Origin: Pedobacter caeni | GTDB lineage: Bacteria; Bacteroidota; Bacteroidia; Sphingobacteriales; Sphingobacteriaceae | Assembly (NCBI RefSeq): GCF_900129215.1 | Contig: NZ_FQUQ01000002.1 | Location: 434,001-498,000 of the forward strand | DNA: 64,000 nucleotides | Direction of reading: 5' to 3' | Part shown: one piece after another, positions 7,734 to 15,857 of the stretch | Layout of the letters: each line of letters begins with the position of its first letter | Position numbering within the stretch: position 1 is the stretch's first letter | Made by a program: the position numbers and the translations under genes | Notes under the pieces: model-generated | What the model saw: the letters and a program-made list of their open reading frames with translations, nothing else | Databases searched by the model: none | Told to the model about the DNA's origin: nothing

Positions 7734-8105
7734 CTATAGCTGGTTTAGAGGACCTTCAGGAGAGCAGGTAGGAGGACAAGGCATCGTAAAATCGAAGATA
7801 TTGCTGTTTTCTACTGCATCTTGCGCCCGATTAGCCTCTTCATTGATCATATCGTTACCATATTCATTTGCAGGTACCATAATCAGTCTTTGTTCCCTGC
7901 CTTTTTCCATTTCATTATCCCATCCAAAATAAACGCGTACATAACTCGCTCCCCTTTCGTCTATCATGTCTTTGAGCTCTTGTGCGTCAATTAGATAAGC
8001 TTTGATGAAATTGTGACGAGCTGCCCATGCTTTAGTCAGTCGTTCCGCTTCGGTAAGCGGAATCTCGAAAATACTTTTGTCGTGTTTGGATGCGTGATGT
8101 TCCAT
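7734..8105 (-). CDS. Small soluble protein ending in a PCPPTC motif
   Basis: The 123-residue protein has no signal peptide and no membrane segment. The N-terminal half is helical and charged, the centre has Y-V-R-V-Y-F-G-W-D and Q-R-L-I-M-V-P, and the C-terminus is F-D-F-T-M-P-C-P-P-T-C followed by about ten residues. From memory, similar C-terminal tails occur in small Bacteroidota proteins encoded just before a multi-pass membrane protein; this is recollection, not a search. Here it is the first gene of the operon with that membrane protein, a histidine kinase and a response regulator. The paired cysteines suggest redox or metal sensing, or attachment, but this is inference. Confidence 0.7.
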   Translation of the reverse strand: MEHHASKHDKSIFEIPLTEAERLTKAWAARHNFIKAYLIDAQELKDMIDERGASYVRVYFGWDNEMEKGREQRLIMVPANEYGNDMINEEANRAQDAVENSNIFDFTMPCPPTCSPEGPLNQL

Positions 8106-8211
8106 AATTTTTGTTTTAAGTTGGATAATTTAATTTGATAGCCTGAAAGAACCTCTCAGATTGGTTAATCTAAAATAAACATTTTTTGTAACGCTGATTA
8201 ATTATTTGCCC

Positions 8212-8259
8212 GGTATTTATATTTGTTACGATCTCGTTATTTATACGGGTATAAATACC
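8212..8259. promoter_or_regulatory. Perfect 10-bp inverted repeat between divergent genes
   Basis: GGTATTTATA and TATAAATACC are perfect inverted arms separated by 28 bases. They lie in the 241-base region between the sensory operon and the GH18 gene. It could be a long-armed operator, for example for the NarL-type regulator encoded nearby, or a transcript stem. Confidence 0.4.
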
Positions 8260-8346
8260 TGTTTTTATTTTCAGGTAATCAAGCGCATATATGGTTGTTG
8301 TCAATTGATGAACTTTATGTATCATTTTTAATCTTTTAATTGATAT

Positions 8347-9138
8347 ATGAAAGCCCCTGATCCTCTTTTTGTTACTTATTGGCTTGGTTATGCGAATCAG
8401 AAAATGATCATAGAGGAGCTTCCAAATGGGATAGACGTCATCAATTTGTTCCTGATCAACCTGGACCCTAAACATACCTTACAGCACCTTTACCTCACCA
8501 GTAACGGAATTACCTGGGCCAGTATTCTTGCAGGCGTAAGGGTACAGCAAAACAGAGGTGTTAAAGTTCTGGCTTCGATCATCAGCAGCCCTAACCCGCA
8601 AATCTCCTGGAATACCATCAGTGATCCGGCTGGATTTGCAGCAGATGTCTATGACCTGGTGGTGAATACATGGGGCCTGGATGGGATTGATATTGACCCT
8701 GAGATGGGCGGCGATATTCCTAATGAAACATTTATTGAAGTGGTATGGCAGTTGTCTAAATATTTTGGACCAAGATCCAAAACAGGAAAGACGATGAGTT
8801 ATGTTACCTATCAGTATTATGCCGATGAGCAGTTGTTAAAGCAATGTAATGCTTTGTTTGATTATGTCGCCTTGATGGGGTATTTCTGGGAGTTGGAAAC
8901 GATGATCAATCAATTTGAATTGTATGCCGGACTGGTGAGCAGTAAAAAATTACTGTTTGGTGTACAACCCGGACTTCATCAGGCCACTTCATTGGCAGAA
9001 GCAATTCAGTTGACTAAATGGCAACCTGATAACGGCTTAAAAGGAGGGATGATGCTTTTTAACATCAATATTGATAAAGATTTTCACTATACAAATGGAT
9101 TGATAAAAACATTAAAATACAGGGAGTTAACCTCCTAG
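8347..9138 (+). CDS. Glycoside hydrolase family 18-type enzyme, probably cytoplasmic
   Basis: The 263-residue protein is a minimal TIM-barrel GH18 enzyme. The catalytic signature D112-G-I-D115-I-D117-P-E119 is complete, with E119 as the proton donor. Downstream barrel strands Y-V-A-L-M-G-Y and L-F-G-V-Q-P-G-L fit the family. It resembles the endo-beta-N-acetylglucosaminidase/chitinase-like branch in size, with no carbohydrate-binding module. No signal peptide or lipobox is present: the sequence enters the first barrel strand at residue 8. Most GH18 enzymes are secreted, so the location is unusual. It stands alone, divergent from the sensory operon. The substrate is unknown. Confidence 0.8.
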   Translation: MKAPDPLFVTYWLGYANQKMIIEELPNGIDVINLFLINLDPKHTLQHLYLTSNGITWASILAGVRVQQNRGVKVLASIISSPNPQISWNTISDPAGFAADVYDLVVNTWGLDGIDIDPEMGGDIPNETFIEVVWQLSKYFGPRSKTGKTMSYVTYQYYADEQLLKQCNALFDYVALMGYFWELETMINQFELYAGLVSSKKLLFGVQPGLHQATSLAEAIQLTKWQPDNGLKGGMMLFNINIDKDFHYTNGLIKTLKYRELTS

Positions 9139-9222
9139 TAAATGAACGTAAAGTATGCTCTCAGGCACGTGAACGGGGTAGATCCAATGATTTGCCTCCG
9201 TTTACTTCATTCTTAAAAATCT

Positions 9223-9846
9223 CTAAAGCTTCTCTATTGATTTTCCGAAATACCAGCATATCCAGCTAAAGAATGGTGCTGCAAGCACATCGGCTGTATA
9301 ATGTACATGCTGAATCAGTAGCAGTACCCCAATAATTCCGGAGGCAATAAAAGCAATCGCTTTCTCCCGTTTATTTTCCAGGCATAAGGCACCCAGAAAG
9401 ACCGTAGCAGTATGTCCGGAAAAGAAGAGGTCTTTGGTGATTACATTGGAGCCGTAGAAAACCACAGAACAGGGATCTATTAATTCAATGAGGTCTTTAG
9501 GCGGATGAAGCGGAACAATCGAAATGGTGATGATCCTTGCTGCGCAAAGAAATATATAAGCCCATAATGCAGTCAGACAAATGGAGGTATTCCTGGACAT
9601 GCGTATCAGAAAGAATATGGACATGCCATAGAGCACAATAAATATGTATAAGGAAACATCTATTGCCGGAATTTTGCCTAACAACCAATCGTTAAGTGTA
9701 ATTCCTTTTTCTCTGTTCTCCACATAAGAGAAGAAATGGGGGATAAAAATCAGAATCAATGCAAGAATAAAGATTCCCAGTATAAATTTAAGTCTGAATG
9801 GTGGGTAATCCCAGGCAATTTGCCAGGAGAATTGTTTAAACTGCAT
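9223..9846 (-). CDS. PAP2-like membrane phosphatase (sphingomyelin-synthase-like)
   Basis: The 207-residue integral membrane protein has about six helices and carries two of the PAP2 catalytic motifs: S143-G-H-T near residue 145 and H182-Y-T-A-D186. The D-L-F-F-S-G-H-T form with a downstream H-x3-D matches the PAP2_C/sphingomyelin-synthase-like branch, in which the first PAP2 motif is absent. These enzymes hydrolyse or transfer phospho-headgroups of lipids. Sphingobacteria make sphingolipids, so a phosphatase or transferase on sphingolipid or isoprenoid phosphates is plausible. It has no operon partner; the next gene on this strand is 145 bases upstream. Confidence 0.75.
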   Translation of the reverse strand: MQFKQFSWQIAWDYPPFRLKFILGIFILALILIFIPHFFSYVENREKGITLNDWLLGKIPAIDVSLYIFIVLYGMSIFFLIRMSRNTSICLTALWAYIFLCAARIITISIVPLHPPKDLIELIDPCSVVFYGSNVITKDLFFSGHTATVFLGALCLENKREKAIAFIASGIIGVLLLIQHVHYTADVLAAPFFSWICWYFGKSIEKL

Positions 9847-9990
9847 TAAAATGTTTTGTTGGTAATTCTAAAATTGAATCAAACAAATAACGGAATTAAT
9901 CCCCTATAAAAGAATATCCTGACTAAGAAATATCAATTATTAGATGAAAAAATAAAGATGTTTAAACAAGTAATTTAATACCTACGAAAG

Positions 9991-11193
9991 TTAAAAGAGA
10001 CTGAGTTGAGTTTCTAAAGCAGGTTTAGCATCACCGAACACTGTTTTACCTCCATACTTCCAGGAATCATCCCGCTCTTTTTGCAAGAGCGCTTCAAAAT
10101 TGTCATTTGGAATAAAGTTTTCTTCCGCTTTCCTTGCCAGTTCCCCTAATTTAAAGATGGCTTGTTGTTTATCTGACTGACCTATTTTGGCTTGTTGGAT
10201 GGCTTTTCCCAGTACCTGAATGGTTTCGTCATAGACTTTCAGGGGTACAGGAAAAGGATGGCCATCTTTCCCTCCATGGGCAAAGGAAAAACGTGCAGGA
10301 TCGGTAAAGCGGGAAGGCGTTCCGTATATGACTTCAGAGACCAGGGCTAATGATTGTAAAGTTCTGGGCCCCATACCTTCCAACAGCAATAATTCCTCAA
10401 AATCTGCAGGACGTTTCTCCTGTGTCAGCCATAACATCGCACCCAGACGTTTAAGGTCCACATCCTTTGACTTCAGTTCATGTCGATTGGGCATGATGAG
10501 CTTTCTGGCTTCTCTGATGATGCGGTCAGGGCTTTCAGTAGTCATGGATAACATGGAGTTACGGGAAGAACGGGCTTCCTTTGCCACCAGATTTAAGATC
10601 TGTCCCTGGTTAATACCGCAAATGCCGGTATGGGGTTCTTCTACAAAAGAAGGCAGGGCAGAAGAATGCCAATGGTACCTTCGGGCAGTCGCACTGTCAT
10701 TCCGCATTCCTTGTTGTACTACTGTCCACAGACCCTCCGAATTGACAATGAAATTATGGGTATACAACTGAAAACCATCCTGAATTGCGGTATTGTCTAC
10801 TTTTGCACTAAGCCTGCTGCACCTCACCAGTTCTTTTCCATCCAGGCCGGTCCGCTCAGCAAGGTTTAACAATTCATTCGGAGTTTGCCTGGATTTCAGT
10901 CCCTTTCCTCCGCAGATATAAATCCCCAGTTCTTTGCTGCGTGGATTGATGGCTCCCTTTAAAGCGCCCATAACAGAAGTGGTGATCCCCGACGAATGCC
11001 AGTCCATACCCATCACTGAACCCAAACTTTGAAACCAAAACGGATCGCTCAACCGGCGCAGCACTTCAGCAGTACCATATTCAGCGATGATGGCCTCAGT
11101 AATGGCAAGTCCTAAACGTGCCATGCGTTCTGCAAGCCATTTGGGTACATAACCATAATGTAATGGTAAATCAGCGGTTCCGGAGGATTTCAT
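9991..11193 (-). CDS. DUF763-family protein
   Basis: I recognise the DUF763 family from the N-terminal G-T-A-D-L-P-L-H-Y-G and the central Y-I-C-G-G-K-G and R-Y-H-W-H-S-S segments. About 400 residues is the usual length, and I start at the Met at 11193 because the 17 residues encoded upstream of it are hydrophobic and not family-like. A helix-hairpin-helix-like stretch L-L-E-G-M-G-P-R-T-L-Q-S-L occurs in the C-terminal third, followed by a conserved F-A-H-G-G-K-D-G-H-P-F-P-V. The hairpin motif hints at nucleic-acid binding. No function is established to my knowledge. It is monocistronic and cytoplasmic. Confidence 0.82.
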   Translation of the reverse strand: MKSSGTADLPLHYGYVPKWLAERMARLGLAITEAIIAEYGTAEVLRRLSDPFWFQSLGSVMGMDWHSSGITTSVMGALKGAINPRSKELGIYICGGKGLKSRQTPNELLNLAERTGLDGKELVRCSRLSAKVDNTAIQDGFQLYTHNFIVNSEGLWTVVQQGMRNDSATARRYHWHSSALPSFVEEPHTGICGINQGQILNLVAKEARSSRNSMLSMTTESPDRIIREARKLIMPNRHELKSKDVDLKRLGAMLWLTQEKRPADFEELLLLEGMGPRTLQSLALVSEVIYGTPSRFTDPARFSFAHGGKDGHPFPVPLKVYDETIQVLGKAIQQAKIGQSDKQQAIFKLGELARKAEENFIPNDNFEALLQKERDDSWKYGGKTVFGDAKPALETQLSLF

Positions 11194-11222
11194 TACTAAC
11201 AAATTTAGTAAAAAAAGATGGT

Positions 11223-11286
11223 AAACAAGAAAGGGATGTTCCATCCAGACACATCCCTTTTCTAACCAAATATAAACCTGTATGAA
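11223..11286 (-). repeat. 64-bp perfect repeat with terminator hairpin, copy 1
   Basis: These 64 bases are identical to 17248-17311. The core is an AAAGGGATGT/ACATCCCTTT stem (11230-11239 with 11251-11260) and an 11-base loop. Read on the minus strand, a T-rich tract follows the stem. This copy lies 65 bases past the stop codon of the PepSY gene, which it would terminate. Weaker similarity to copy 2 continues for about 20 bases on the gene-proximal side. Confidence 0.9.
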
Positions 11287-11351
11287 ACGGTTTTCTCTTA
11301 AATATCTTTATCTTAATTTCTGCTATCTATACATGAATTATGCCAAAATAT

Positions 11352-12464
11352 TTAATTAGCCCAATTGTATCGTTTTTTTACTTTTCTCCACCAAAGTAAA
11401 GCTCCTGTAATGGAAAGCAAGCCAGGTAAAAGGCCGATAATCACATACAAAACTTTAACAGGAATACCGCCAAAATTCCCTACATGTAAAGGGAAAAAAG
11501 TTGCTTCTACCTTTTCCATAAATCCTTTATCTGTTAACCTTTCCATTTTGCTGACCTTTCCTGTTACCGGATTGATGGAAACAGTATTGCCGCTATAAAA
11601 GAAGGGAGACTGGTCTTTTAATGGTCCACTCAGGCGGAAAGACTTTTCGGCTTGTGTTGGTAAGTAAACGTTTTGTGGAATCAGGTCAGGCATCGCATTA
11701 CGGGCAGTCTGAAACATCTGATCTGCAGATTGATCAGCCAGCACATTTGCAGGAGCAGAAACAGTTTGCTTTTTCCAGTACGAAGTATCAAAAGAGAACT
11801 TGTTCATCCAGAATCCGGTAAAGAAAATGACCACATTAAAAAACAAGGCCCATACGCCAACAACCCTATGGAGGTCAGAAGAGATGGTTCTCCAGTTTGT
11901 CCATTTCATCTTTACCTGAAAACTGAAAACTTTCCAGATGTATTTTCTGTAAATAATCAGGCCCGTAAACGTGGATAACAACATGGTAATACCAAATAGG
12001 GTAGCAAGCAACAAGCCTGGTAGTCCAAGCTGGAAACTCCAGTGGAACTGCAATATCCAATTCATGAAACTTGGGTTGAAATCCTTCAGGTTGCCATCCC
12101 TCAGAATGCGGCCTGAATATGGATTGATACTCATCATCCCTAAATCATAAGTACTGATTTTTCCATCATTCTGATACAGACGGAATTCGTATGCTTCCTC
12201 CTTTGCTGCATTGGGATTTAACCAGGCAATTCCGGTTAAATTGGGATGTTGCCGGCCAATCTTTCTGTAAATGGTATCCAAAGGTAATGGTTCGCCTGTC
12301 GGGCTAACCTGAAGCAGATCTGCATTGATAAAATGATCGGTTTCCTTTAAAAATACAAGTGCAGAACCACTCAATCCCAGCAAAAGCAGAAATATACCGC
12401 TAATTAAGCCCAGCCAGCTATGTAAGGAGAATGCCAGCACGCGTGTGAAATTTACTTTTCTCAT
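11352..12464 (-). CDS. PepSY-associated transmembrane protein, iron-uptake type
   Basis: The 370-residue protein has four membrane helices and PepSY-like periplasmic regions. It opens H-S-W-L-G-L-I-S-G, the typical first helix with a conserved His, and ends in a helix followed by W-W-R-K-V-K-K-R. This family is thought to act in ferric-siderophore or heme reduction or transport at the inner membrane. Its start overlaps the stop of the upstream TonB receptor gene by four bases, so the two are translationally coupled and almost certainly act on the same substrate. A repeated hairpin terminator follows. Confidence 0.88.
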   Translation of the reverse strand: MRKVNFTRVLAFSLHSWLGLISGIFLLLLGLSGSALVFLKETDHFINADLLQVSPTGEPLPLDTIYRKIGRQHPNLTGIAWLNPNAAKEEAYEFRLYQNDGKISTYDLGMMSINPYSGRILRDGNLKDFNPSFMNWILQFHWSFQLGLPGLLLATLFGITMLLSTFTGLIIYRKYIWKVFSFQVKMKWTNWRTISSDLHRVVGVWALFFNVVIFFTGFWMNKFSFDTSYWKKQTVSAPANVLADQSADQMFQTARNAMPDLIPQNVYLPTQAEKSFRLSGPLKDQSPFFYSGNTVSINPVTGKVSKMERLTDKGFMEKVEATFFPLHVGNFGGIPVKVLYVIIGLLPGLLSITGALLWWRKVKKRYNWAN

Positions 12465-14827
12465 TTGATCTGATAGCTTAAGCCGATTCTGTAGTTGAAG
12501 GGCTCTCCTAAACCACCGGTTACGGTGCCGGATCTGCTCCCCGTGAAATAGTGTTTGTCTGTTAAGTTATAGGCATTAAACTGAAGGTTGTATCGTCCTC
12601 TCCGGTAATTGATGGCGGCATCAAGAACGGTGTATTCCGGGAAGATAAAGTTTTGATTACTGATGAGGCCCACCTGATCACTCACATACCTCAAACCTGC
12701 AGCAAGGCCAAGGCCTTTAACCATACCCGTCCTCAGGTTATATTTTAACCATACATTGGCCATATGTTTAGGTGCATTGTTAAAGCGGTCTCCTTTTTTT
12801 CCAAAAGCGCTGGTACTTAAAATCGTATGGTCATTGTAGGCATATCCTGCAATCACATTAAAGTTTTGCAGTGTTCCCATTACCGTAAATTCTATCCCCC
12901 GGCTTCGGGTTCCATCAATTGCAGCCTGACGGTGGGAATTTTCTTCTGTAGGTGCAGGGGCCAGGATATTGGCATAATTGATCTGATAAAGAGAAACAGC
13001 TGTGGATAATTGCTGATTAAAGAAATCACCTTTATATCCGATTTCATACTGTGTTGCTTTGCGGGTAGGGAAGGGGCCACCGGCGAGCACATTATTGGAG
13101 GTTTGTGGATTGAATGATTTAAGGTATGTTCCGTAAATGGATATGTTTTCTGCCGGCAGATAAACCAATCCAACTCTTGGAATCAGTCCTGAAGCCTGCA
13201 ATTCATCGCCCTGCTTATTGTCTCTTATCGATAAAGGAGTTTCTTTTGCGCGGTAGGAGTCGTACCTCAGGGAAAGCAAAGCCTTTAGTTGCTTTCCGAA
13301 ACTGATCTGGTCCTGCAGATACAGCCCTACCAGATTGGTAATCCGTTTATTGTCGTCAGATTCTTCTGCTTTAATGGAAGCTGATGGCGGATCATTGCTG
13401 TAATCGGGATTGAAAATAGAGATTCTGCTGGCCGGTTTGTATTGATAATCATTTTTAGTCCATCCGTATCTGTTATAGTCCGCACCTCCAATCAATTGAT
13501 GTTTTAGCGGTCCTGTTTTCGCTTCATAAGTTAAATAGGCGGTAGTTTGAAGGCTGAAACGATTGGTTTCCCAATCCTGGTAACCCCTGCTGATAGAGTC
13601 ATTTTTGATCTTTCCGACCGGAATATGGTCCGTATAATCAAGAATATTGTTGACTATCCGTTGTACTGCAGTCATTTTTAAACGATCATTGAAGCGATGG
13701 TTAAAGGTGAGTGTTGCTGATGAATTATGGGTCTTTCCATAATCTGTCGGACTTTGAACGGTTAAATGATCCGGATAATAATTAAAGTCAAAAGTTCCAT
13801 CGGGCCTGGTTCGGATAAAAGTCCCATTGTCGTATTGTTGTACCGTTTTTTGATAGGCATAATTAACTTCGAGGTTCAGCTCCGTTTGATCTGAAAACAG
13901 ATAAGTCAGGGAAGGAGCAAAAAAGATGTTCTCCTTATTCTGGTCGTCACGGAAGCTTTTCGACTTGTCGTATCCGATAATGGCGCGATAAAGCAGTTTT
14001 TTGTTCTTAGACAACGGGCCGGTCAGGTCCAGGGATGCCCGGCGAAAATTCCAGCTGCCCAAAGATAATTCTACACCATAACTACTTTGTACCATTGGTT
14101 TTTTTGTGATGAAATTGACCACTCCACCAGGAGCACCTTCGCTAAATAAAGCACCTGAAGGGCCTCTCAAAAGCTCTACCGATTCTACGTTATATAACAA
14201 TGGTTGCTGGCTCCATAAAAAGAGATTGCCTCTGATGCCATTGTACAAAAGAAAACTGGCGTCTGTAGGAGAATAGGCCGTAAATCCACGCATATTGAAA
14301 GAACCATTTCCATTGTTCGCTTTCATCCCGGTAAAGGTGCCGGCAATCTCGTTTAAAGTGAAGGCCTGACGGTCTTTTAGCGCCTGGGAAGAAACAACCT
14401 GAACAGATTGGGGGGTACTTAATAATGGTACATCCATTCGGGTAGAACTACCGGAGTTTTTAACCTGATATGGGTTCTTTATGCTGCTGATCACAACTTC
14501 CTGTAGCTCTTGTTTGCTTTTTGAAAGCTGCAGATTGATGATGGAGGTTTTTCCTTCGCTGATGATCAGGTTTTGCTTAGTTGCGGTATACCCGACATTG
14601 GAAACGATCAATACATAAGTTCCGGCGGGAATAGCTTTAAGGCTAAAATTACCTCTGGAATCTGTTTTTGTACGGATTCCGGTATTTTGAAATTGAATGG
14701 TAGCACCTGATATCGGTTCTTCCTGGAAGGATACGATGTTACCGGTTAATGATCCTGTGCCTGATTGCGCGAATAGTTTGGCATTCAGGAGAAATAAAAA
14801 TATAATGGAGAAAACCTTGATTTTCAT
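12461..14827 (-). CDS. TonB-dependent siderophore receptor
   Basis: The 788-residue outer-membrane receptor has a signal peptide (about residues 1-20), a carboxypeptidase-regulatory-like domain (about 22-108), a plug domain (about 130-240, with V-E-L-L-R-G-P-S-G-A-L-F) and a 22-strand barrel ending in an aromatic-rich strand. The plug and barrel follow the FhuA/FecA-like siderophore class. It would bring ferric chelates across the outer membrane using TonB energy. The coupled PepSY protein follows, and a small Cys-rich membrane protein gene precedes it by about 170 bases, consistent with a metal-uptake locus. No anti-sigma/sigma pair is nearby. The metal and ligand are unknown. Confidence 0.92.
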   Translation of the reverse strand: MKIKVFSIIFLFLLNAKLFAQSGTGSLTGNIVSFQEEPISGATIQFQNTGIRTKTDSRGNFSLKAIPAGTYVLIVSNVGYTATKQNLIISEGKTSIINLQLSKSKQELQEVVISSIKNPYQVKNSGSSTRMDVPLLSTPQSVQVVSSQALKDRQAFTLNEIAGTFTGMKANNGNGSFNMRGFTAYSPTDASFLLYNGIRGNLFLWSQQPLLYNVESVELLRGPSGALFSEGAPGGVVNFITKKPMVQSSYGVELSLGSWNFRRASLDLTGPLSKNKKLLYRAIIGYDKSKSFRDDQNKENIFFAPSLTYLFSDQTELNLEVNYAYQKTVQQYDNGTFIRTRPDGTFDFNYYPDHLTVQSPTDYGKTHNSSATLTFNHRFNDRLKMTAVQRIVNNILDYTDHIPVGKIKNDSISRGYQDWETNRFSLQTTAYLTYEAKTGPLKHQLIGGADYNRYGWTKNDYQYKPASRISIFNPDYSNDPPSASIKAEESDDNKRITNLVGLYLQDQISFGKQLKALLSLRYDSYRAKETPLSIRDNKQGDELQASGLIPRVGLVYLPAENISIYGTYLKSFNPQTSNNVLAGGPFPTRKATQYEIGYKGDFFNQQLSTAVSLYQINYANILAPAPTEENSHRQAAIDGTRSRGIEFTVMGTLQNFNVIAGYAYNDHTILSTSAFGKKGDRFNNAPKHMANVWLKYNLRTGMVKGLGLAAGLRYVSDQVGLISNQNFIFPEYTVLDAAINYRRGRYNLQFNAYNLTDKHYFTGSRSGTVTGGLGEPFNYRIGLSYQIK

Positions 14828-14999
14828 TTTTGCAATTGATTTTTTATAAATAATAAGGAAGACCAGGTTACGAAAACAAGGTCTGTCAGAACGGAATAAC
14901 TACTTTTTATCGTTCAGTAAAATCCATTGCGTTAAAGCAGGCGAGCCAAAAATGGCTGCATTTCTTTATCGAAAGAGAATGTTTAAGAAAGTAAAAAGA

Positions 15000-15383
15000 T
15001 TAAACGGTACGGAACTGGGGTGGTTTGAAAATGTCGTTGGAAAATGAAGAAGGTTTAAAATGCAGGTAGAAGCTATTGAAAACGCTGTTTTGAAGAGAAA
15101 GCAGACATTCTTCTACTTTAACCCTGTTCATTTTACAAAAGAAGAGCACATTTGCTTTTTCCTGGCTTTGAGCCCTTTGCTTTTCTTCATTCTGCTCAGC
15201 CTGTTTTAGTTTTTTTGCTAAGACGCAGCGGCCATTACAATGCATCTGGGGCTTGTCTTTATTTTCACAAAGGGCATTGGCGATGTAATCCTGATTCAGT
15301 TTAAACGCAAGCATAATCCCAGCCTTATTAAAGGATTGCAGGGCAATGACCAGGAGTAACACTATGCAAACGGATCTTCTCAA
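15000..15383 (-). CDS. Small membrane-anchored Cys-motif protein next to TonB receptor
   Basis: The 127-residue product starts at TTG with one N-terminal hydrophobic helix, then a conserved-looking N-Q-D-Y-I-A-N-A-L-C-E-N-K and C-N-G-R-C-V-L-A-K-K-L. Cysteines fall at 39, 49 and 53 (C-x9-C-x3-C). A lysine/glutamine/glutamate-rich helix follows. I recall short proteins with this C-N-G-x-C pattern encoded upstream of iron or copper TonB receptors in Bacteroidota, but know no function. The cysteines suggest metal binding in the periplasm. TAACTTTG (a -7 element) lies about 20 bases upstream of the TTG, and no in-frame ATG precedes the helix. Confidence 0.6.
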   Translation of the reverse strand: MRRSVCIVLLLVIALQSFNKAGIMLAFKLNQDYIANALCENKDKPQMHCNGRCVLAKKLKQAEQNEEKQRAQSQEKANVLFFCKMNRVKVEECLLSLQNSVFNSFYLHFKPSSFSNDIFKPPQFRTV

Positions 15384-15618
15384 TGAATGGGCTTTGAACG
15401 CTGCAAAGTTATCATTTTTTTGGAAAAGAGGAGAGGGTTCTTATGGGACCTGCAAGTTGAATTGCGATGTTGTTCTCTGATTTTTTTTTACCGGTAAATT
15501 TCCGCCGTTCATCGGCATTTTTGTCCGCTTCGGCCATGAGGCTCTTTAGTTATTTAAATACATCCTGCATCTTTATGGAAACATTGGATGGAATTCGGAA
15601 ACATTAAATACTAAAGTG

Positions 15619-15855
15619 ATGAATATAATTATCTTTAAAACTTCAGTTCAGGGCATCAACGACCTGATCTCAATAAAGCCAATCATGAACACCCTGTTTG
15701 GGGAAAAGAACTGGTCATTTGCCTTTGAGGATGTAGATAAGATCCTTAGGGTAGTGAGTTCCGTTCCCTGCGTAGCGGCGGTAAGACAGATCCTGATGGA
15801 TAACGGTTTTCTTTGCGAAGAGCTTCCTTATTCCTTAGACGAGTTTAAGGTATAG
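15619..15855 (+). CDS. Small ferredoxin-fold, HMA-like protein without CxxC
   Basis: The 78-residue product starts at ATG 15619, directly after an in-frame GTG. It shows a beta-alpha-beta-beta-alpha-beta pattern: I-I-I-F-K-T-S-V, helix, W-S-F-A-F-E-D-V, I-L-R-V-V, helix V-A-A-V-R-Q-I-L-M-D-N-G, then C-E-E-L-P. That layout is the heavy-metal-associated domain fold, but the metal-binding C-x2-C in the first loop is missing. It might be a metal-free regulator, or a chaperone relic tied to the adjacent metal-uptake locus. It converges with a lipoprotein gene, two bases apart. Confidence 0.55.
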   Translation: MNIIIFKTSVQGINDLISIKPIMNTLFGEKNWSFAFEDVDKILRVVSSVPCVAAVRQILMDNGFLCEELPYSLDEFKV

Positions 15856-15857
15856 GT

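Noticed and set aside
8170..8475. A 101-codon minus-strand frame
   Set aside because: It overlaps the start of the GH18 gene by 129 bases and shows no family or promoter.
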